A stretch of DNA of 64,000 nt, taken from NCBI GenBank assembly GCA_934501475.1, contig CAKSUL010000002.1, forward strand, positions 1 through 64,000. The letters run 5' to 3'. The stretch comes from an uncultured Roseovarius sp. GTDB taxonomy: Bacteria; Pseudomonadota; Alphaproteobacteria; Rhodobacterales; Rhodobacteraceae. The translations under genes and the position numbers were made by a program. The notes beneath the pieces are model-generated. The model made no database searches and had not been told where the DNA came from. It worked only from the letters and a program-made list of their open reading frames with translations. Every line of letters begins with the position of its first letter. Position 1 is the stretch's first letter. Below are positions 28,364 through 36,641 of this stretch, in pieces.

Positions 28364-29356
28364 ATGACAATTGCGCAAAAACTCGCCTGGGACGACACGG
28401 TCTTGCCGTTTCAACTGGACCGCTCGGACATTCGCGGGCGCGTTGCGCGTCTGGATGGAGTGCTTGAGGGGATCCTGAAACAGCATGATTATCCCCCGGT
28501 CGTCGAGGCGCTGGTGGCGGAAATGGCGCTGTTGACGGCGATGATCGGGCAGACCGTGAAGCTGCGCTGGAAGCTGTCCTTGCAGGTGCAGTCCAAAGGT
28601 GCGGTGCGCATGATTGCCACCGATTATTACGGCCCCACCGCCGAGGGTGAGCCGGCGCGCGTTCGCGCCTATGCCAGCTATGACGCCGACCGGCTGAGCG
28701 ACGGCACCCCGTTCGATCAGGTGGGTGAGGGGTATTTTGCGATTCTGATAGATCAGGGGCAGGGCACCGAGCCTTACAAGGGCATCACGCCGATTGCGGG
28801 TGGTAGCCTCATGGCCTGCGCCGAGGCCTATTTCGCCCAGTCCGAACAATTGCCGACGCGCTTTGCGCTCAGTTTCGGCAGATCGACCGAGGCCGGATCG
28901 GATGAGCATTGGCGCGCGGGCGGCGTCATGCTGCAACATATGCCCAAGGCGTCGCCATTCGCCGCCGGAGGGGCGTCCGGCGAGGCGGGGTTGCTGGCGG
29001 CCGGGGATCTGTTGGATGATGAGCAAGGCGAAAACTGGAACCGCGCGAACATGCTGCTGGATACGATAGATGCGCTGGAATTGATCGGGCCGAGCGTGGC
29101 CCCCACCGACCTGCTGGTGCGGCTGTTTCATGAGGAATCGCCGCGCGTGTTTGACATCCAGGCGGTCCGGTTCGGTTGCACCTGCTCGGAGGAGCGCGTA
29201 CGCCAGAGCCTGTCGATCTATTCGGCGCGTGACATCGAGACGATGACAACCGAAGACGGGCGCGTGACCGCCGATTGCCAGTTCTGCGGTGCGCATTACG
29301 ATCTGGATCCCGCGACGCTGGGATTTGACGCGAAGGAGCCGCCCGGCGATGGCTGA
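28364..29356 (+). CDS. hslO: redox-regulated chaperone Hsp33
   Basis: Holdase activated by oxidation of four zinc-binding cysteines. In the 330-residue product, the N-terminal domain has the family LTAMIGQTVKLRWKLSLQVQ stretch and GYFAILIDQG. The C-terminal redox switch shows C-x-C in FGCTCSEERV and CxxC in DCQFCGAHY. AAGGA precedes the ATG. It overlaps the following Nudix gene by 8 bp, and the two precede cca in one operon. Confidence 0.94.
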   Translation: MTIAQKLAWDDTVLPFQLDRSDIRGRVARLDGVLEGILKQHDYPPVVEALVAEMALLTAMIGQTVKLRWKLSLQVQSKGAVRMIATDYYGPTAEGEPARVRAYASYDADRLSDGTPFDQVGEGYFAILIDQGQGTEPYKGITPIAGGSLMACAEAYFAQSEQLPTRFALSFGRSTEAGSDEHWRAGGVMLQHMPKASPFAAGGASGEAGLLAAGDLLDDEQGENWNRANMLLDTIDALELIGPSVAPTDLLVRLFHEESPRVFDIQAVRFGCTCSEERVRQSLSIYSARDIETMTTEDGRVTADCQFCGAHYDLDPATLGFDAKEPPGDG

Positions 29357-29948
29357 CGCGCTGACCCATGTGATTGCTGCGCTGCGCCGCCCGGCTGAGG
29401 CCTCATCGGATTTTGACCTCAATCCCGGAACGATCCTGCCCGCCGGGCGGGTGCTGCGCCCCGCGGGCGTGTTGGTGCCGATCCTTGGCGAAGGCGCGGA
29501 TGCCCGCCTGATCCTGACCAAACGCTCCTCGGCCCTGAAACATCATCCCGGTCAGATCGCCTTTCCGGGAGGCAAGCAGGATCTTTGCGATGTCGATGTG
29601 ACCGCCGCCGCCCTGCGCGAGGCGCGTGAGGAAATCGGGCTCGATCCCGCCAATGTCGAGGTGCTGGGCACCTTGCCGACCCATGAAACCGTGTCGAATT
29701 TCACCATGACGCCGGTTCTGGGCCGGGTGAAACATGCGTTTCAGGCAATCCCCGAAGCGGGCGAGGTGGATGAGATTTTCGAGGTGCCGCTGATGCATGT
29801 GCTGGACCTTGGAAATTACCGTGTCGAGGCGCGGTATTGGCGTGGTGGTCTGCGGCACTATTATGTCGTGCCCTTTGGCCCCTATTATATCTGGGGGGCG
29901 ACGGCGCGTATTCTGAACGCACTGGCGTCAAGCGCGGCGCAGACATGA
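29349..29948 (+). CDS. CoA pyrophosphatase-type Nudix hydrolase
   Basis: 199 residues. The LTKRSSALKHHPGQIAFPGG segment is the CoA-pyrophosphatase (NudL/PCD1) signature placed directly before the Nudix box, whose REAREEIGL core follows. Expected to cleave coenzyme A or its derivatives to phosphopantetheine and ADP. ATG 29349 was chosen over an upstream in-frame codon inside hslO because it gives the family N-terminus. It overlaps hslO by 8 bp and cca by 4 bp. Confidence 0.87.
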   Translation: MADALTHVIAALRRPAEASSDFDLNPGTILPAGRVLRPAGVLVPILGEGADARLILTKRSSALKHHPGQIAFPGGKQDLCDVDVTAAALREAREEIGLDPANVEVLGTLPTHETVSNFTMTPVLGRVKHAFQAIPEAGEVDEIFEVPLMHVLDLGNYRVEARYWRGGLRHYYVVPFGPYYIWGATARILNALASSAAQT

Positions 29949-31081
29949 AGCTGAGCTGTGACTGGCTTGCCGCGCCGTCGCTGAGGGCGGTTTTCGCGGC
30001 GTTCGACGCCGCCGGCCATCGCGCCTATCTGGTGGGCGGCGCGGTGCGCAATGCGGTGTTGGGCCAGGCCGTGCATGACATGGATCTGGCCACCGCCGCG
30101 CGCCCCCAAGAGGTGCTGACGCTGGCCCGCGCCGCCGGGCTGAAGGCGGTTGGCACCGGGCTTGAGCATGGCACTGTCACCATCATCGCCAACGGCGTGC
30201 CCCATGAGGTCACCAGTTTTCGCGCCGATGTCGAAACCGACGGGCGGCGCGCGCGCGTGGCCTTTACCGATGACATGGCCGAGGATGCGCGGCGGCGCGA
30301 TTTCACCATGAACGCGCTTTACGCCGATGCGACGGGGCGCGTGATCGACCCGCTGGGCGGTTTGCCGGATGCCTTGGCCGGGCGCGTGCGCTTTATCGAG
30401 GATGCGGATCAACGCATTCAGGAAGATTACCTGCGTATCCTGCGGTTTTTCCGGTTTTCGGCCTGGTATGGCGTGGAACATGGCATCGACGCCGAGGGGT
30501 TGGCGGCGGTCGCGCGCCATGTTGACGGATTGGATGGCATCGCGCGCGAACGCATCGGGGCCGAGATGCTGCGCCTGCTGGGCGCGCCCGATCCCGCGCC
30601 CGCCATGGCGGCGATGCGGCAGGCCGGGGTTCTGGCACGGGTCTTGCCGGGGGCGGATGACGCGGCCTTGGCCCCCTTGGTGCATCATGAGGATGGGATC
30701 GCGCCCGATGCGCTGCGCCGTCTGGCGGTTCTGGGCGGGGTGGATGTGGCCGACGCGCTGCGGCTCAGCCGACAGGACGCGCGCAGGCTGACCGTGTTGC
30801 GTGATGGCATCGGCGCGCCCGCCGGGGCGGGTGAGTTGGGCTATCGCCACGGCGTGCAGACCGGGCTTGATATCCTGCTGCTGCGCGCGGCGGTGTTCAC
30901 GCAACCTCTGATGCCGGACGCAAGGGCCGCGCTGATGAAGGGGGCCAAGGCCAAATTCCCGATCAGCGCCGCCGATCTGATGCCGCATTATTGCGGCCCG
31001 TCTTTGGGCGCAAAGCTGGCCGAGCTTGAGTCGCGCTGGATCGCATCGGATTTCACGGCGACACGGGCCGATTTGCTCTAG
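29945..31081 (+). CDS. cca: CCA tRNA nucleotidyltransferase / poly(A) polymerase family
   Basis: Class II nucleotidyltransferase that adds or repairs the CCA end of tRNA, or a poly(A) polymerase relative. The 378-residue product shows YLVGGAVRNAVLG and HDMDLAT, the GG and DxD catalytic motifs, then EDARRRDFTMNALYAD and RIQEDYLRILRFFRF, the RNA-binding motifs. The start at 29945 overlaps the Nudix stop by 4 bp; a longer upstream frame is a shadow. The two functions cannot be separated by eye, but this is the only candidate in the window. Confidence 0.9.
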   Translation: MKLSCDWLAAPSLRAVFAAFDAAGHRAYLVGGAVRNAVLGQAVHDMDLATAARPQEVLTLARAAGLKAVGTGLEHGTVTIIANGVPHEVTSFRADVETDGRRARVAFTDDMAEDARRRDFTMNALYADATGRVIDPLGGLPDALAGRVRFIEDADQRIQEDYLRILRFFRFSAWYGVEHGIDAEGLAAVARHVDGLDGIARERIGAEMLRLLGAPDPAPAMAAMRQAGVLARVLPGADDAALAPLVHHEDGIAPDALRRLAVLGGVDVADALRLSRQDARRLTVLRDGIGAPAGAGELGYRHGVQTGLDILLLRAAVFTQPLMPDARAALMKGAKAKFPISAADLMPHYCGPSLGAKLAELESRWIASDFTATRADLL

Positions 31082-31120
31082 GGGCTTTATGCGCCGCCTG
31101 CGCCGCGCTATGGCGGGAGG

Positions 31121-32338
31121 ATGAGCGAACATCACATCACACGATTGGGCTATCAGGGCGATGGCATTGCCGATGGGCCGGTATTTGCCCCGCTGACCCT
31201 GCCCGGCGAAACTGTCAGCGGCATCTTGAACGGAACGCGGCTGAGCGATGTGCGAATCATCACGCCCAGTGCGGCGCGTGTCGCCCCGCCGTGCCGGCAT
31301 TTCAAATCCTGTGGCGGATGCCAGTTGCAGCACGCCTCGGACGCGTTTCTGGCCGAGTGGAAGGGCGATGTGGTGCGCACCGCACTTGCCGCGCATGGAT
31401 TGAACGCGACGTTTGCGCCGATCGCGGTGTCGCCCCCCAACAGCCGCCGCCGCGCGACGCTATCGGTCAGGCGCACCAAGAAGGGCGCGATGGCCGGGTT
31501 TCATGCGCGCGCCTCCGATGTGATTGTGGAAATTCCGGGCTGCACGCTGCTGCATCCCGATCTGATGGCGGCGATTCCCGCCTGCGAGGCGCTGGCGCTG
31601 GCCGGGTCCAGCCGCAAGGGCGAATTGTCGGTGGCGCTGGCGCATTCCCGCGCGGGGGTGGACGTCAATGTGACCGGGGGCAAGCCGCTGGATGGGCCGC
31701 TGCGGATCGCGTTGGCGCAACTGGCCGAGGCGCATGACCTGGCCCGGCTCAGCTGGGAGGGCGAGACGATCGCCACAAGGCAACCGCCGGTGCAGCGATT
31801 CGGCACCGTCGACGTGGTTCCGCCGCCGGGGGCGTTCCTTCAGGCCACGGCAGACGGGGAACAGGCGCTGCTCGATGATGTGATGGCGGCCTGTGCCGGG
31901 GCTGGTCGCGTGGTGGATCTGTTTGCCGGGTGCGGCACCTTTGCCTTGCCGCTGGCGGCGCAATCGCAGGTTCACGCGGTTGAGGGTGACGCGGCCATGA
32001 TGCAGGCGCTGGATGCCGGTTGCCGCAAGGTCGAGGGGCTGAAGACCGTGACGACCGAGGCGCGCGATCTGTTCCGCCGACCCTTGCTGCCCGATGAACT
32101 GGCGCGCTTTGACGCCGCCGTGATCGACCCGCCCCGCGCCGGTGCCGAGGCCCAGATCGCCGAGCTGATCCGCGCGGATGTGCCGGTGATCGCCTATGTG
32201 TCCTGCGCCCCGGTCACATTCGCGCGCGATGCGGCGGCGCTGGTTGCGGCGGGTTATGTGCTGCGACAGGTGCGGGTGGTTGATCAGTTCCGCTGGTCCA
32301 GCCATGTCGAGCTGGTAGCCGATTTTCGCAAATCGTGA
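31121..32338 (+). CDS. class I SAM-dependent 23S rRNA (uracil-C5)-methyltransferase family (RlmD/TrmA type)
   Basis: RNA m5U methyltransferase with an iron-sulfur cluster. The cluster cysteines are in CRHFKSCGGCQLQH near residue 58 with a fourth in PGCTLLHP. The SAM site is VVDLFAGCGTFALPLA near 265. The catalytic nucleophile is in YVSCAP near 363, and IDPPRAGA precedes it. At 405 residues it is shorter than E. coli RlmD. Target uridine not assignable. It starts 39 bp after cca. Confidence 0.88.
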   Translation: MSEHHITRLGYQGDGIADGPVFAPLTLPGETVSGILNGTRLSDVRIITPSAARVAPPCRHFKSCGGCQLQHASDAFLAEWKGDVVRTALAAHGLNATFAPIAVSPPNSRRRATLSVRRTKKGAMAGFHARASDVIVEIPGCTLLHPDLMAAIPACEALALAGSSRKGELSVALAHSRAGVDVNVTGGKPLDGPLRIALAQLAEAHDLARLSWEGETIATRQPPVQRFGTVDVVPPPGAFLQATADGEQALLDDVMAACAGAGRVVDLFAGCGTFALPLAAQSQVHAVEGDAAMMQALDAGCRKVEGLKTVTTEARDLFRRPLLPDELARFDAAVIDPPRAGAEAQIAELIRADVPVIAYVSCAPVTFARDAAALVAAGYVLRQVRVVDQFRWSSHVELVADFRKS

Positions 32339-32420
32339 TCGCGGCGACGTCAAATCCCACTACCTCTGCGCGCCTGATTCGGGCTATGAAGGTAAAAAAA
32401 CGTGGGACAGGTGATTTGGC

Positions 32421-32927
32421 ATGCGATCGATCAGGGTTATAGCAGCATTCGTGCTGATTCTGGGCCTTTCGGCCTGTGGTTCGAAATTCAAGACATATAA
32501 CGGCCCCGAGGTGACCCATGTCGTGGTCAACAAGGGCGCGCGCAAGGTGCATCTGCTGCATAATGACAGCGTGCTGAAATCCTACAAGATGGATCTGGGC
32601 TTTGCGCCCGAGGGCCACAAGGAACGGCGCGGTGACGGCAAGACGCCCGAGGGCACCTATCTGATCGACCGGCGCAACCCCAACAGCGAATTCCACCTGT
32701 CGCTGGGCATTTCATATCCCAATGATGCCGACCGCCTGCGCGCGCTTGCCGCAGGGTATAATCCGGGCGGCGACATCTTTATCCACGGTGAGCCCAACAA
32801 AAAGGCCGACAGGAAGCAAAGCAAGCGCCCCGATTGGACCGCTGGCTGTATCTCGGTCAAGAACCGTCAGATCGAAACGATGTATGCGATGGTCAAGGAC
32901 GGCACGCCGATCACGATCACGCCCTGA
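32421..32927 (+). CDS. lipoprotein L,D-transpeptidase (YkuD family)
   Basis: 168 residues. A lipoprotein signal peptide ends in the lipobox LSAC (Cys 19). The YkuD domain has FIHGEP and the catalytic Cys in DWTAGCISVKN. Such enzymes make 3-3 peptidoglycan crosslinks or attach proteins to the wall. A second L,D-transpeptidase of a different export type lies 0.7 kb downstream. It converges on the CAP-domain gene across a terminator-like hairpin. Confidence 0.87.
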   Translation: MRSIRVIAAFVLILGLSACGSKFKTYNGPEVTHVVVNKGARKVHLLHNDSVLKSYKMDLGFAPEGHKERRGDGKTPEGTYLIDRRNPNSEFHLSLGISYPNDADRLRALAAGYNPGGDIFIHGEPNKKADRKQSKRPDWTAGCISVKNRQIETMYAMVKDGTPITITP

Positions 32928-32938
32928 CCGGCGCGGCG

Positions 32939-32958
32939 AAAAGGGGGCTCAGGCCCCC
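32939..32958 (-). terminator. rho-independent terminator of the CAP-domain gene
   Basis: GGGGGC (32943-32948) pairs with GCCCCC (32953-32958). Read on the minus strand the hairpin is followed by TTTT (32942-32939). It overlaps the last codons of the CAP-domain gene and would also stall transcripts from the transpeptidase gene. Confidence 0.55.
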
Positions 32959-33467
32959 ATTTCCAGCGTCCACCAGATCTTGCCGTTGTTTTCCTGATGC
33001 CAGGAAAAGCCCATTTTGCGGGCATCGGGCGACAGGATGACGTTTCTGGTGTTGGGCTGATCCATCCAGGCGGCCAGGGTTTCCAGCTCGGATTCGTAGG
33101 TTTCCGAAATGGTTTCGCCCACCAGTTCACCCTCATAGCCGACGCGGCGGACCCGGTCGATCGGCGATGACCCGTCCGAGCCGAAATGCCATGGGCGGTT
33201 TTGCACCGACATGTCGCGGGCATGGGTGGCGGCGGCGGCGTTCAGCCTGGCATCCATCTGAACGGGCGGGCGGCCTGCGGCCTGCCTGAGCGAGTTCACC
33301 GAATCAAGCACGCGATACTGGATGGCGGACGAATCACCGGCGCGGATGTGATAGAGGCGCGGTAGTGGTTTGCCGTCCGTGCCCATTTGCGGCGTCGTTG
33401 GCGGCGGCGGCGCACAAGCCGCCAGTGCCAGAAAAGCAGACAGGAAAAGAAAAATGATTCGCGACAT
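32949..33467 (-). CDS. CAP/SCP-domain lipoprotein
   Basis: 172 residues. A signal peptide with lipobox LAAC at about residue 18 is followed by a proline-rich stretch and a CAP (SCP/TAPS) domain with LNAAAATHARDM, HFGSDGSSPIDRVRRVGY and GETISETY, the bacterial YkwD-like pattern. The function of these domains in bacteria is largely unknown. ATG 33467 was chosen because it starts the signal peptide; an upstream in-frame codon adds 11 unlikely residues. It sits among cell-wall genes. Confidence 0.85.
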   Translation of the reverse strand: MSRIIFLFLSAFLALAACAPPPPTTPQMGTDGKPLPRLYHIRAGDSSAIQYRVLDSVNSLRQAAGRPPVQMDARLNAAAATHARDMSVQNRPWHFGSDGSSPIDRVRRVGYEGELVGETISETYESELETLAAWMDQPNTRNVILSPDARKMGFSWHQENNGKIWWTLEMGA

Positions 33468-33570
33468 TTGATCAGACCACCCGGCTATTTGTTTACCCAA
33501 GCTCTACATTTTTAAGCGTTGCGATACAAACCCGCATCTCGCCAACTTGGTTCAGTTACATTTGTTTGAA

Positions 33571-33599
33571 TTGCGACTGAGGCATTCGCGCCATATATG
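33571..33599 (+). promoter_or_regulatory. candidate promoter of the Tat-type L,D-transpeptidase gene
   Basis: TTGCGA at 33571-33576, 17-base spacer, TATATG at 33594-33599, about 40 bases before the ATG at 33638. Four of six matches in each hexamer. Confidence 0.4.
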
Positions 33600-33637
33600 T
33601 AGGACAATCACCATACATAGGATGTGGGAGCTATACG

Positions 33638-34240
33638 ATGACCAAGACATTCAACAAAACCTTTGACAGGCGCGCATTTCTTGCGGGCACGGCTGCCGTA
33701 TTGGCCACTCCGGCGCTGGCTCAGAACGTTGACGGCGCAGGCACGGTCGAACTTGAGCGCGAGGTCACGGAAACGGTGCGCCGCAACATATCCAGTTTCC
33801 GCACGTTGGACTGGCAACCCTATTTCCCCAACCTGAAAGGCGGCGCAATTCTGGTCGATATCGATTCGCGCGCCTTGCATTACTGGGATGCGGATGGTGT
33901 CACCTACAAGCTTTACCCCTCAAGCGTGCCCCTATCCGAGGATCTGACCCGGCGTGGCCGCACCGCGGTGGTGCGCAAGGTCGAAGGCCCCGAATGGCGC
34001 CCCACCCCCTCGATGCTCAAGCGCAATCCCGAATGGCCGAGATATGTCGGACCCGGCCCCGACAACCCGCTGGGGACCCATGCGCTCTATCTCAGCTGGA
34101 CGTATTACCGCATTCACGGCACCCATGACACGCGCAAGATCGGGCGTCGGTCGTCGAACGGATGCATCGGGCTATACAACCAGCATATCGCCGAATTGTT
34201 CGGAATGGCCAAAGTGGGCACTCAGGTGTTGCTTATTTGA
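33638..34240 (+). CDS. L,D-transpeptidase with Tat-like signal peptide
   Basis: 200 residues. The N-terminus DRRAFLAGTAAVLATPALAQ has a twin-arginine followed by a hydrophobic stretch and an ALA cleavage site, so export through Tat is likely (one position differs from the strict RRxFL form). The YkuD domain has YRIHGTHD and the catalytic Cys in SSNGCIGLYNQHI. This matches the short ErfK/YbiS-type enzymes. It is transcribed alone from a candidate promoter and is followed by a 62-residue peptide gene. Confidence 0.88.
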   Translation: MTKTFNKTFDRRAFLAGTAAVLATPALAQNVDGAGTVELEREVTETVRRNISSFRTLDWQPYFPNLKGGAILVDIDSRALHYWDADGVTYKLYPSSVPLSEDLTRRGRTAVVRKVEGPEWRPTPSMLKRNPEWPRYVGPGPDNPLGTHALYLSWTYYRIHGTHDTRKIGRRSSNGCIGLYNQHIAELFGMAKVGTQVLLI

Positions 34241-34383
34241 CGAAATTGCCTGCATTATGGGTCCTTGCCTACCAAGTTGCATTTGCAATCAGTGCGGATT
34301 GCTGATTAGAAAAATAACACGAGGTAAGTCTTGGGTGCTTGGCATCGTAACATATGATGTCAGGCTAATTTCTGGAGGATAAC

Positions 34384-34572
34384 ATGAAAAAACTCGTTCT
34401 CGCTGCTGCTCTGACTGCTGCTGCTTCGACCGGCTTTGCTGGTTCTTACCAAGAGCCGGTGATGGAAGCGCCCGTCATCGTTGAAGAAACCGCTGCCAGC
34501 TCTTCGGCCGCAGGTATCTGGGTTCCGCTGCTGCTGCTGGCTATTGTTGCCGCAGTTATCGCAGCTGACTAA
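34384..34572 (+). CDS. small exported single-pass membrane peptide, unknown function
   Basis: 62 residues. An N-terminal signal-like segment (MKKLVLAAALTAAASTGFAG) is followed by a short acidic linker (about 22-36) and a hydrophobic stretch near 42-61 (GIWVPLLLLAIVAAVIAAD). GGAGG lies 6 bases before the ATG and a strong terminator follows, so this is a real, probably monocistronic transcript. I do not recognise a domain. A cleaved product would leave a roughly 40-residue membrane peptide. Confidence 0.75.
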   Translation: MKKLVLAAALTAAASTGFAGSYQEPVMEAPVIVEETAASSSAAGIWVPLLLLAIVAAVIAAD

Positions 34573-34574
34573 TT

Positions 34575-34596
34575 CAGACTAACATCAGACTAACAT
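34575..34596. repeat. tandem 11-bp repeat after the small peptide gene
   Basis: CAGACTAACAT occurs twice in direct tandem (34575-34585 and 34586-34596), starting 3 bp after the stop codon and just before the terminator stem. Confidence 0.7.
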
Positions 34597-34607
34597 CTGA
34601 GTAAGGA

Positions 34608-34640
34608 AAAGGCGGTGGATTTCCACCGCCTTTTTCTTTG
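34608..34640 (+). terminator. strong bidirectional rho-independent terminator
   Basis: A 12-bp perfect stem (34608-34619 with 34622-34633) around a very short loop, followed by a T-rich run to 34640. The complementary A run on the other side makes it work for hemH on the minus strand as well. Confidence 0.85.
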
Positions 34641-34690
34641 CGCGTCATGCTGCGCCCCTCCGGGTCAGGCGCGATCAGGCGCAACATCCG

Positions 34691-35743
34691 TCAGCCCAGC
34701 CAGCCGCGCAGGTTTTCGTCGATCACCGCGCACAGCGCCTGAATATGCGCCGGGCTGTCGTTGAGGCAGGGAATGTAGGTGAATTGTTCGCCGCCCGCCT
34801 CTTCAAAGGCTTCCTTGATCTCTTCGTTGATTTCTTCCAGCGTCTCGATGCAATCAGCCGAGAACGCCGGCGCAATCACCGCGATCCTTTTCTTGCCGTC
34901 CTCGCGCGCAAGGCGCGCCACCTCCTTGACGGTGTAGGGTTTCAGCCATTCTTCGGAGCCGAATACCGATTGAAAGGTGGAGGTGATCTGCGTTGCATCC
35001 CAGCCCAGCCGCTCACGCAGCAACCGCGTCGTTTTCTGGCACTGGCAATGATAGGGATCGCCCTCGGTCAGATAGCGGATCGGCATCCCGTGATAGGACA
35101 CGACCAGAATATCGGGCCGCTCGGCGATGTCGCCGTAGGCGGTCTCGACGGATTGCGCCAGGGCCTCGATATAATCGGGGTGCTCGAAATAGGGTTCGAC
35201 CGTGCGGGCGGTGGGCTGCCATTTCTCCTGCATCAGCGCGCGAAAGAACTGATCGTTGGCGGTGGCCGAGGTGGCGCCGGCGTAATGCGGATAAAGCGGG
35301 AAAAACAGGATGCGGGTGCAGCCGGCGTCAACCATCTGACGCACCTTCGATGCGGTCGAGGGGTTGCCGTAGCGCATGCAGAAATCCACCATCACGTTGT
35401 CGCCGTGGCGGGATTGCATTTCCTTGGCGATCGCCTCGCTCTGGTCGCGGGTGATGGTCATCAGCGGGCTTTCGCCCTTGGCCTCGTTCCAGATGCTTTT
35501 ATAGGCCGCGCCACTGGTGAAGGGGCGTTTGCTGAGGATGACCAGTTGCAGCAGCGGCTGCCATTTCCACGCCGGAAAGTCGATCACGCGACGGTCCGAC
35601 AGGAATTCGTTCAGATAGCGGCGCATCGACCAGTAATCGTAATTGTCCGGCGTGCCCAGATTGGCCAACAGGATGCCGGTCTTGCCATGGGCCACCTTGG
35701 GGTGGTCGGCGGGGGCATGTTCGGGACGTTTGGCATGGGGCAT
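34691..35743 (-). CDS. hemH: ferrochelatase
   Basis: Inserts ferrous iron into protoporphyrin IX, the last step of heme synthesis. The 350-residue product shows GILLANLGTPD near residue 23, MRYGNPS, the FFPLYPHYAGATSA segment, the catalytic histidine in VVSYHGMP, and SADCIETLEEI near the C-terminus. An N-terminal extension in the frame was dropped; ATG 35743 gives the normal start. It is separated from the small peptide gene by a shared terminator. hemJ, the preceding enzyme, is at the origin. Confidence 0.95.
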   Translation of the reverse strand: MPHAKRPEHAPADHPKVAHGKTGILLANLGTPDNYDYWSMRRYLNEFLSDRRVIDFPAWKWQPLLQLVILSKRPFTSGAAYKSIWNEAKGESPLMTITRDQSEAIAKEMQSRHGDNVMVDFCMRYGNPSTASKVRQMVDAGCTRILFFPLYPHYAGATSATANDQFFRALMQEKWQPTARTVEPYFEHPDYIEALAQSVETAYGDIAERPDILVVSYHGMPIRYLTEGDPYHCQCQKTTRLLRERLGWDATQITSTFQSVFGSEEWLKPYTVKEVARLAREDGKKRIAVIAPAFSADCIETLEEINEEIKEAFEEAGGEQFTYIPCLNDSPAHIQALCAVIDENLRGWLG

Positions 35744-35804
35744 GGTCTGTCTTTCTTTGTGATGTCGCAGCTTGGGCAGGGACATAGGTGGAAACGCGGG
35801 GGCG

Positions 35805-36626
35805 TCAATCCTTTAGAGGGTGCTCCGGCGTGCCCAATGCGTCGGCCAGCCGTGTGCGCGCCGCACCGGGGCGCAGCGGTTTGGGTTGGCTGTCGGCAGG
35901 CGACCAGCCGGTGAGAAACATCAGCTCGAACGTCGCCGGGATGCGGCCGTCGGCGTCGGCGTAGGTGTCGTGATAGAGATCGGCGGCGCGGCGCAGCACA
36001 GCGGGGCGGCTGAAATGGCGCAGCCGCCCGTTCAGCGCGTTGCCTTCGCCCATCCGGCGCAGATCGTGCATCAGGGCGGTCGGGCTGGCATAGCTGACGC
36101 GCAAGGGCAGGCTGTCCGCCACCGGCAGCGCAAAGCCCGCGCGTTGCAGCAACCCGCCCAGATCGCGGATCTCGCCCATCGGGGCGATGCGCGGCGACAG
36201 CCCGCCGGTCACGTCGGCTTCGGCCTGGCCCAGCGCGGCGCGCAGTTGCGCCAGAGTCTCGCCGCCAAAGAACACCGCCAGAAACAGCCCATCGGGGCGC
36301 AGCGCGCGGCGGCACTGGATCAACTGACCCACCAGATCGTTCGCCCAATGCAGGCCCATCGCATGGATCACCAGATCATGCGCGCCCTCGCGCAGGGTCA
36401 GGTGGTCCTGATCGGGGGCGCAAAGGGCCGTGGGAAAGCGCGGTTGCCACAGATCCGGAAAACCGGTGACCAAAGCGGGCGCGGTAAAGGTTTTGTTAAC
36501 CATTGCAAGGCGATCGTCGATCTCATCCATCGCGGCCTCATGCAGAAAGGCGGCGATGTCGCGCGTGGCGCGGGCGCGGTTCCGGATCAGCGCGGTGCGA
36601 TCGGTCAGGACAGGGGGCGTGCTCAT
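35805..36626 (-). CDS. SAM-dependent methyltransferase of the BioC/NDUFAF5 family
   Basis: 273 residues. N-terminal TALIRNRARATRDIA and VNKTFTAPALVTGFPDLW resemble NDUFAF5-type proteins; mitochondrial NDUFAF5 hydroxylates an arginine of complex I subunit NDUFS7. GAHDLVIHAMGLHWANDLVGQL and LFLAVFFGGETLAQLR are typical of this branch, while the classical glycine-rich SAM loop is poor. BioC is the other possibility, but there are no biotin genes here. Start ATG 36626 is 15 bp from the divergent comF start. The long frame continuing antisense through comF is a shadow. Confidence 0.8.
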   Translation of the reverse strand: MSTPPVLTDRTALIRNRARATRDIAAFLHEAAMDEIDDRLAMVNKTFTAPALVTGFPDLWQPRFPTALCAPDQDHLTLREGAHDLVIHAMGLHWANDLVGQLIQCRRALRPDGLFLAVFFGGETLAQLRAALGQAEADVTGGLSPRIAPMGEIRDLGGLLQRAGFALPVADSLPLRVSYASPTALMHDLRRMGEGNALNGRLRHFSRPAVLRRAADLYHDTYADADGRIPATFELMFLTGWSPADSQPKPLRPGAARTRLADALGTPEHPLKD

Positions 36627-36641
36627 GCGGGCGACATACCA

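Noticed and set aside
36495-36504. TTAACCAT half-site near comF
   Set aside because: No second TTAA at the required spacing, and it lies inside the methyltransferase coding sequence.
35820-36641. A 274-codon upstream extension of comF
   Set aside because: Runs antisense to the methyltransferase gene; the ComF fold starts only after the GTG at 36642.
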